Assembly (NCBI GenBank): GCA_025175895.1
Contig: CM046001.1
Span: 49,475,719-49,539,718 of the forward strand
Direction of reading: 5' to 3'
DNA length: 64,000 nucleotides
Source of the DNA: Wurfbainia villosa
Taxonomy: Eukaryota; Streptophyta; Magnoliopsida; Zingiberales; Zingiberaceae
Numbering within the stretch: the stretch's first letter is position 1; each line of letters starts with the position of its first letter. The notes under the pieces are model-generated. The model was not told the DNA's origin. It saw only the letters and a program-made list of their open reading frames with translations, and ran no database searches. Of this stretch, positions 58,430 to 64,000 are shown piece by piece. A program made the translations under genes and the position numbers.

Positions 58430-59095
58430 GAGTTCCAAGCAATCGAAGTTGGGTTCTAGGCGATTGGAACACCGGGTGACCAAATACAATATGGGCGCTT
58501 CTATACATGTAAACTTATCTATTTTTAATAGGTATGTGATTCAAAAAATGTGCTGATGTGGACAACCAGAAGGGTTCCAGGCAACTGGAGGCATGTGCAA
58601 ATCGGGGATCGGAGCAAGTGATCAAGATTTGAGAAGACGAGGTGTTGTCTAATCGAGACGACCTATTTGTGGATAAAGATGAAAATCTTGTCAGTCCAGA
58701 AGGCTTCTAGGAGCCCGAAACATTGCCACATCAGCTCAATGGACAAATCGAGGGGAAGGCTTTCAAAGGACCCCAGAGCTCAAAGACAAAACACAACACA
58801 CTTGAATTGCTTCTGTGATATTATTCTTACTTGATGAAAGTCATCTCCTTGTATTTAATTGTTGTGTAAGAGAATTCTCTACCTCGGACACTTTATCAAT
58901 GAGGAGAAAACTAATGGACAAACAATCCTGTGTATTGACCTTGAACTAGTAATCTAGGGGTTGTGAATCAATTAAATTCTTATGTTCATGTGTTGCTCTG
59001 TTTATATATTTTGCATTAATGTTTGTCCTTACTAAAGTCTTAAATAAGAGAAAAAAAAATATTTTTCTTGCAGATCCGGTATTCATCCTTCTCCT
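58430..59095 (+). repeat. Possible very old LTR remnant
   Basis: The order of weak motifs resembles M (61365-62617): 'ttctaggcgattgg' type phrases, 'cttgtatttaattgttgtgtaagag', 'ctacctcggac', 'gtgaatcaatt' and a 'gtattcatccttctcc' end. No termini are definable. Confidence 0.35.
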
Positions 59096-59996
59096 TTAAC
59101 AATTCAAACCGCTTTTGCACCGCTCCAACATGTTCAAATTGGAACACATAGCATGGATCAGATAACCCCTTGCCTTAGTGTCACCTCATATGTACCTTCA
59201 TTGCTTAATCTCGCTCTACTTATGTCTTGCCCATTATCTTTGTAGGATAATCTTACTCTCTTTAAGATTGTTGTTAGAGATTGAGTATAAAAATATAAAT
59301 AAACAGTTGAATACAAAAAGATAGTAAGATTGTCCTACACTCTTAAAATAGATTCGTCAAATGTTTAAAAATATTGTTAGATATCTATTTTTTCAAATAC
59401 GACTGAACTTCACAACCATCTAGCCATCAATAACCAACTGTTATTATGCGGACAGTTATAAATTGATCATTAACTTTCGATGGCTATTAATATGTCTCTT
59501 ACACACTTAAAGCACGGAGAAAAAATAGTTCACGTGTAAAAGCATTAACTGGTTCGTTTGGACAATTTTTGCACTAACCGATAACAACTGCAATGATCAC
59601 ACGCGCGAAGTCACTCCATGTATCTCTGACATCTCTAATGAAAGTGTCAGTTCTTTGAAGTAGCAACGTAGAGAACTTTAAAGAAACAGGACGAGGATGG
59701 GAACGTAATAACCGCTATTCATCCTTATTCCATCAGGAATAGTGATTTGGACTTTGATGTCGAGAAAGTAAGACCATTAAAAAAAAATGGAATACAAATG
59801 AGAAATCAGCAAGCTGAAGATCGAAGAATTCCATGACAAATGATTTATTCCATTTGGAACTAAATCGAACAGCGTAGACCAAACACTTTTATTACGAATT
59901 CCAATCAACTTGCATAATAAGAAAAGAAAAAGTAAAAGCAACGTAAACAACAGAGCTGACAATATTTACGAGTGAACAGATGTGTAGAACGATAAA

Positions 59997-60172
59997 TTAT
60001 TGAACGTAGCAGGAACCAGTGCCATAAGGGGGGCTTCTAGCATATTTGTTGGTCACTGGAGCAGCAGCTATTCCTCGGCGGTTCAACAAACATCTGAAGT
60101 ACTGTAAGCGCTGCAGCACAGTAGTGTTGAGGCTACCGGTGGAGGTTGACTCCAAAGGGCTCCACAAGCGCT
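59997..60172 (-). CDS. Candidate 3'-terminal exon of an unidentified host gene
   Basis: On the minus strand a strong acceptor-like run (TTATCTTTTCCTTCAG, ending at 60173) is followed by an open frame of 58 codons with TAA at 59999-59997. The translation includes RLWSPLESTSTGSLNTTVLQ, RRGIAAAPVTNKYARS and the end PPYGTGSCYVQ. The composition is that of a globular plant protein and the GC content is above the surroundings. I do not recognise the protein. No upstream exon is evident between 60200 and 61360. It could be a pseudogene fragment. Confidence 0.4.
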
Positions 60173-60466
60173 CTGAAGGAAAAGATAACCGTGTTCACGA
60201 ATCAAAGAAGTGAGATAAAACTCGCAACTAGACAAAATCCTCTAACCACTTTTAGAAATAACAAAAAAAACCCTAAGAAATAAAAGAATAGGACAATTGA
60301 ACAAAAAGAAGTTCTAGATTTATGTCAAACATTCTTTTAAAGAAATGCTCACAGATTATTTGTTGAGTATATTGAAGGAAATGAAGTCACAAATAAACAC
60401 ACATTTATCCACGTAAGCTATTCCATGGTATACGTATCACTGAAAATTACATCACAGAGAACTTAA

Positions 60467-60673
60467 GGGGTCATTTGATTGGTAGAGAATTTTCTAATTT
60501 TCTATTTTTATTTTCTCAGAAAATGAGAAAACATAGAAAATGACGTTTGGTTGTCATTTTTCATCTCCGTTTTCCAGAAAATAAAACAGTGTTCTCTGGA
60601 AAATTAGAAAATGAAAAAAATCGTTTTTTATTTTTCAAAAAATGAAAAACGCGGAGCGCTGCCAAATGCAGCC
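60467..60673. mobile_element. MITE-like repeat
   Basis: About 207 bp, AT-rich, with imperfect terminal inverted repeats (GGGGTCATTTGATTGG at the left, and CTGCATTTGGCAG as the reverse of the right end). It is flanked by TTA (60463-60465) and TAA (60674-60676). The interior has several CAGAAAA/TTTTCTG hairpins. Size, ends and flanks suggest a PIF/Harbinger-type or hAT-type MITE; the class is uncertain. Confidence 0.45.
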
Positions 60674-61364
60674 TAAGGTTTTCCAACCGAAGCAAAAAGA
60701 TTAGCAATTTTTTTATCCTAGTCTGGATGAGGCATGATATATATTACTTGAGAGGGATAAAAATATTAAATAATGGACTGTTATGAGTCATAATTCATGT
60801 ATTTGTAGATCCTAAATTTAACTAATTCTATCTGCATTAAAGAGTTATTGGCTTGACTGTTGTTATCAAGAAAGATTTTCAAAGGGTGAAGTTGGTGACA
60901 ATCTTCAAACAACAATTATCTTTCTCCTTGACTCCCTATAAAAATGAAGACATCACTAAGACGTTAATAATTTGCAAGAGGATGGAGAGTGAAATAGATA
61001 GATTAGGATTTCAACTTAACATTTCAACATGTACTCTTTAAATGAGTTGATAGCAGACAAGAGGCTTTGCATGAAGATGTCAGAGATGGACGTATTTAAA
61101 GTTCCGACATCTACTCGAGAAAAAGTATATTGCAGAACTAAGTGAGATAGGGGTATTGCCAACATGAGTGAGATTAGAGTTCCAATCACTTACTGTGTAA
61201 GAAGAGAAAAGGTAGAAAAAGACTGAATTTGAGATAATTGCGTGTGTGTGAGAGAGAGTAGATCATAAAAATGACAATTCCACCGTGATCGATCCAAAAT
61301 CCGAATAAAGAAGAAGAGTTGCATTAGCTTGTAGGCCAACGTTAAAAACAAATGTTATATATGG

Positions 61365-62617
61365 TGTTGGTGCCAAGGGCACCATAAAATCAAATCTATA
61401 ATTTAATGTATGAAACAGGGTTTTGAAATTAGGATGTTGGTGATCTAATGTAGTGTGTCAAGTGTGCAAATACATAAGCTTTAGAAGAATAATCTAGCAA
61501 GAAATTCCTAGAGATACCAGGTAAGGGAAGAAAATCTTAGAGGTCCCGGGCAAGAAAGCAAATCTGAGAGGTTCCAAGCAAGGCAAGTCATGGAGGTCCC
61601 AAGTAAGGTAAGTAAGCTTAAGTGATTTTCAATTTCAGAAAGTGGAGGAGTGTCACTATTTCTGAGGACATAGTAGACTTTGAGCTAGGCACCACTCTGA
61701 CATAAATCAAGAGTGAGACAATTGAATTATTATAGATACATACTATTTTGTACTAACTCTGTAATGCAGGAATTCAAATTTATAGGTTAGATAAAATCAA
61801 CTAGATCAAACATATCCAGGTGACTAGATGTTCAAGCGACTGAATCAATTTTGGGTGACCGGATCAGTTCTAGACGATCGGAGGTTCAAATCAGGTCCAG
61901 ATCAAGTGCAGGTGCATGATGACATGACAAATTTTATCTTAGAAAACACGGATCTGGGATCCATCATGGTGTACCACATCAGCATTCGGTGACCGGAGAA
62001 GGATGAACACTAACAGAGTCAGACAAATCAAATATCGCTAAGATTCTACCACATCAGCATCCGAGAGCCCAAAAGACATCTGGGCGACTGAAAGTGGATA
62101 TGAGCTAAAGGAGTCGGACTCGAATGAGGTCGAACTGTGGTGCCCAAAAGGGCATCCCAGTGACAAGATAAACCTATAAAAGAGAATATACGATAGCTTC
62201 AAATAAAATCAACAAGAAACAAGAAAGAAAAACGAATCATTAAGTTTCTCGTCATCTCTCTTATAGCAACCTCCTATACTTTGGTATAATTTTTAATTGC
62301 CTTATTCATTATTGCTCTTACTGTACTTCATTTTATACATACTTTGTAAGAGGTTTTTCCACCTCCAGATTTCTAGAAAGGACAAAAAATAGTGGACATT
62401 ATATTTGGTTGATCTAGGTGACGGGTTATAGACCGTGAAATAGGAGCCTAGGAGGGAAGCCAAACCACATTAAAAAATTGTGTCATCTTATTTATGCGGC
62501 TTAAACTCTTGCTTATATTATTTAATTTATTTCTTTAATTTGATTTTTTGTTCACTATTAGCTCTATAAAATTAAGTAACGATATACACCCTCTTTATTG
62601 TTGTTTCGATCCTATCA
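61365..62617 (+). repeat. Old LTR M, distant relative of the A/B group
   Basis: Starts TGTTGGTGCCAAGG and ends 'cgatcctatca', 1253 bp. It has 'gaggtcccaag' and 'gttccaagcaagg' type repeats in U3 (61500-61610), a 'gtaagaggtttttccacctcc' stretch (62346), 'taggagcc' (62440) and 'cgatatacaccctc' near its end. A degenerate PBS follows, so this may be a 5' LTR whose interior was lost. Confidence 0.7.
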
Positions 62618-62618
62618 A

Positions 62619-62633
62619 TTTGTACTAGAGTAG
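62619..62633 (+). other. Degenerate primer binding site after LTR M
   Basis: TTTGTACTAGAGTAG aligns with TTGGTATCAGAG-type sites with several changes, at the right distance from the LTR end. Confidence 0.5.
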
Positions 62634-62699
62634 GATAAGCTAATAGCAAGTTAAGGAATATTAACTTAATGTGTATCTAGGTTGGATAAAGGAGATCCT

Positions 62700-62927
62700 A
62701 TCTGGTATAATTAACTGAGTGAAACTAATTGAAACTGTAATTGTGTAATAACTAATACCTAACTTACATGAAAAAAGCCCTATTTATAGACAAGATTAGG
62801 GCTTATTCAAAAGAATAAATCAAACCATATCCTAGGAATAAATCAAAATTCTATCCTAAGTAATAATTATTCCTAATGATATTTAGGGATAACAATTATC
62901 CCTAATCATATCTACAATATTCTAACA
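62700..62927 (-). repeat. 3' LTR of minus-strand Copia element L
   Basis: On the minus strand it starts TGTTAGAATATTG directly after the polypurine tract (62928-62940, AAGCTTGAGGGGGAG type) and contains TATAAATA (62781-62788). The far end is not defined; an end near 62700 would make a short LTR of about 230 bp. Confidence 0.7.
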
Positions 62928-62934
62928 CTCCCCC

Positions 62935-64000
62935 TCAAGCTGAAGAATATAAATTATATGCACCCAGCTTGTTACATATGTAGTCAATTCGGGGACCTCT
63001 CAGTGACTTCGTAAATATATCTGCTAGCTAATCATGTGAGTTAACAAAACTAGTAGATATTTCTCTAGATATGACTTTCTCTCTGACAAAGTGACAGTCG
63101 ACTTCTATATGCTTTGTCCTCTCATGAAAAACTGGATTTGAGGCGATATGCATGGCGGCTTGGTTATCACATATAAGTGACATTTGTGTAACGTCTCCAA
63201 ATTTTAGCTTCTGAAGCAACTGTTTAAGCCATATAAGTTCTTGACTGACTATGGCCATAGCTCGATACTCTGCCTCTGCACTGGATCTTGCCACAACATT
63301 CTGCCTTTTGCTTTTCCAAGAAACAAGGTTATCTCCGACAAATATACAAAACAGTAGATCTCTATCATGGGAGATCCTGCCGATCTCGTCGAGAATATCC
63401 TATAACTCGAGTATGTTCTTTGTCTTCATACAAAAGACCCTTTCCTGGAGCGCCTCTGATATATCGAACAATGCGAATCACAACATCCCAATGTTCTTTA
63501 CACGGAGAGTTGAGAAACTGACTTACTGCAAATGAGATATCTGGACGAGTAACAGTAAGGTAACTTAGTCTTCCTACTAATCGCCTGTATCGTTCAGGAT
63601 CTAGTAGAGGCTCCCCCTGATTTGGTAGGAGCTTGACATTAGGATCCATAGGGTTGTCAACTGTCTTTGAGTTTAACATTCCTGTTTCTTCTAGAATATT
63701 CATTGCATACTTCCTTTGAGATATAATGATTCCCTTTCTGGACTGTGCTACTTCTATCCTCAAGAAATATTTAAGTCCGCCGAGATCCTTTGTCTGGAAA
63801 TGTTTGAAAAGATGTTGTTTCTACTGTGAGATCTCGAGATGATCACTACCTGTGATGACAATATCATCAACATAAACCACTAGATAGATGCAACCAGTAG
63901 ATGAGTGACAATAAAAGGCGAATGGTCGACCTCTCTCAGTCATGCCGAATGTTGAATTACAATACTAAATCTACCGAACCATGCCTGCGGTGGTGCTTGA
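62935..64000 (-). pseudogene. pol: Reverse transcriptase and RNase H end of Copia element L
   Basis: On the minus strand from the window edge: GMTERGRPFAFYCHSSTGCI, catalytic YVDD (63863-63874, context LVVYVDDIVITGS), FQTKDLGGLKYFLRIEVAQS, QRKYAMNILEETGMLNSKTV, RRLVGRLSYLTVTRPDISFA, a damaged stretch at 63300-63395, then SSAEAEYRAMAIVSQELIWL, SLICDNQAAMHIASNPVFHE and RTKHIEVDCHFVREKV. Stops lie at about 63813, 63365 and 63025. The end is TGA at 62937-62935, just before the polypurine tract. It is an Ale/Retrofit-like or related plant Copia; the lineage is a guess. The 5' part lies beyond the window. Confidence 0.88.

Larger units (their letters stand above)
57721..61364. other. Low-copy, AT-rich region with little recognisable content
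   Basis: No long ORFs, no tandem repeats and no high-copy LTR phrases apart from 58430-59095. It contains a candidate terminal exon (59997-60172, minus) and a MITE-like repeat (60467-60673). The stretches 57721-58430, 59100-59990 and 60680-61360 show nothing I can name. A host gene with small exons could be hidden here. Confidence 0.5.

Overview
The window is repeat-rich plant nuclear DNA. The evidence is Ty1/copia and Ty3/gypsy LTR retrotransposons of plant-only lineages (SIRE-like Copia, Athila, Tekay/Del-like chromovirus), primer sites for plant initiator-Met and Asp tRNAs, and AT-rich spacers. I cannot name the species. No complete host gene, rRNA, tRNA or CRISPR array is visible. About 57 kb is a stack of nested or abutting LTR elements; 57.7-61.4 kb is the only stretch that looks like ordinary low-copy DNA.

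Layout. (1) 1-1035: truncated LTR (K). (2) 1157-7311: element A, a complete gag-only LTR retrotransposon with perfect 5-bp target duplication CAGTT. (3) 7317-8640: unclassified, LTR-like. (4) 8653-11374: Copia relic I (LTR end, PBS, broken gag), interrupted by minus-strand solo LTR J (10136-11348, duplication GAGTC). (5) 11375-21930: Athila element F without reverse transcriptase or integrase, carrying Tekay-type solo LTR G (15396-19085, duplication CCATC). (6) 21931-44640: Copia element O, split by element B (23085-31774, duplication AATAC; a larger relative of A with gag plus a second broken ORF) and by Copia element C (34813-43616), which itself contains reverse LTR D. (7) 44650-56256: Tekay/Del element E (duplication TGTAT), sitting in LTR fragment P. 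Its 5' LTR contains a 3.6-kb block copied from the G/F locus at 16915-20552. (8) 57153-57720: reverse LTR debris N. (9) 57721-61364: low-copy DNA with one candidate terminal host exon and a MITE-like repeat. (10) 61365-62617: old LTR M. (11) 62700-64000: the 3' end of a minus-strand Copia element L that runs off the window.

How the parts relate. A and B are gag-only and carry no enzymes of their own, so mobility would need a helper, presumably a SIRE-like Copia with matching LTRs and PBS. F, and E with its internal deletion, are also non-autonomous. Relative ages follow from nesting: I precedes J and F; F precedes G; O precedes B and C; C precedes D; P precedes E. The copied block in E is younger than G.

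The points most worth following are: the shared gag-only design of A and B, ending just before where a protease would start; the extra Athila-like ORF in B; the mini-hairpin and palindrome arrays in the LTRs; and two cases where sequence next to one LTR appears next to another homologous LTR. Some differences between paired LTRs cluster at the same motifs and may be assembly errors.
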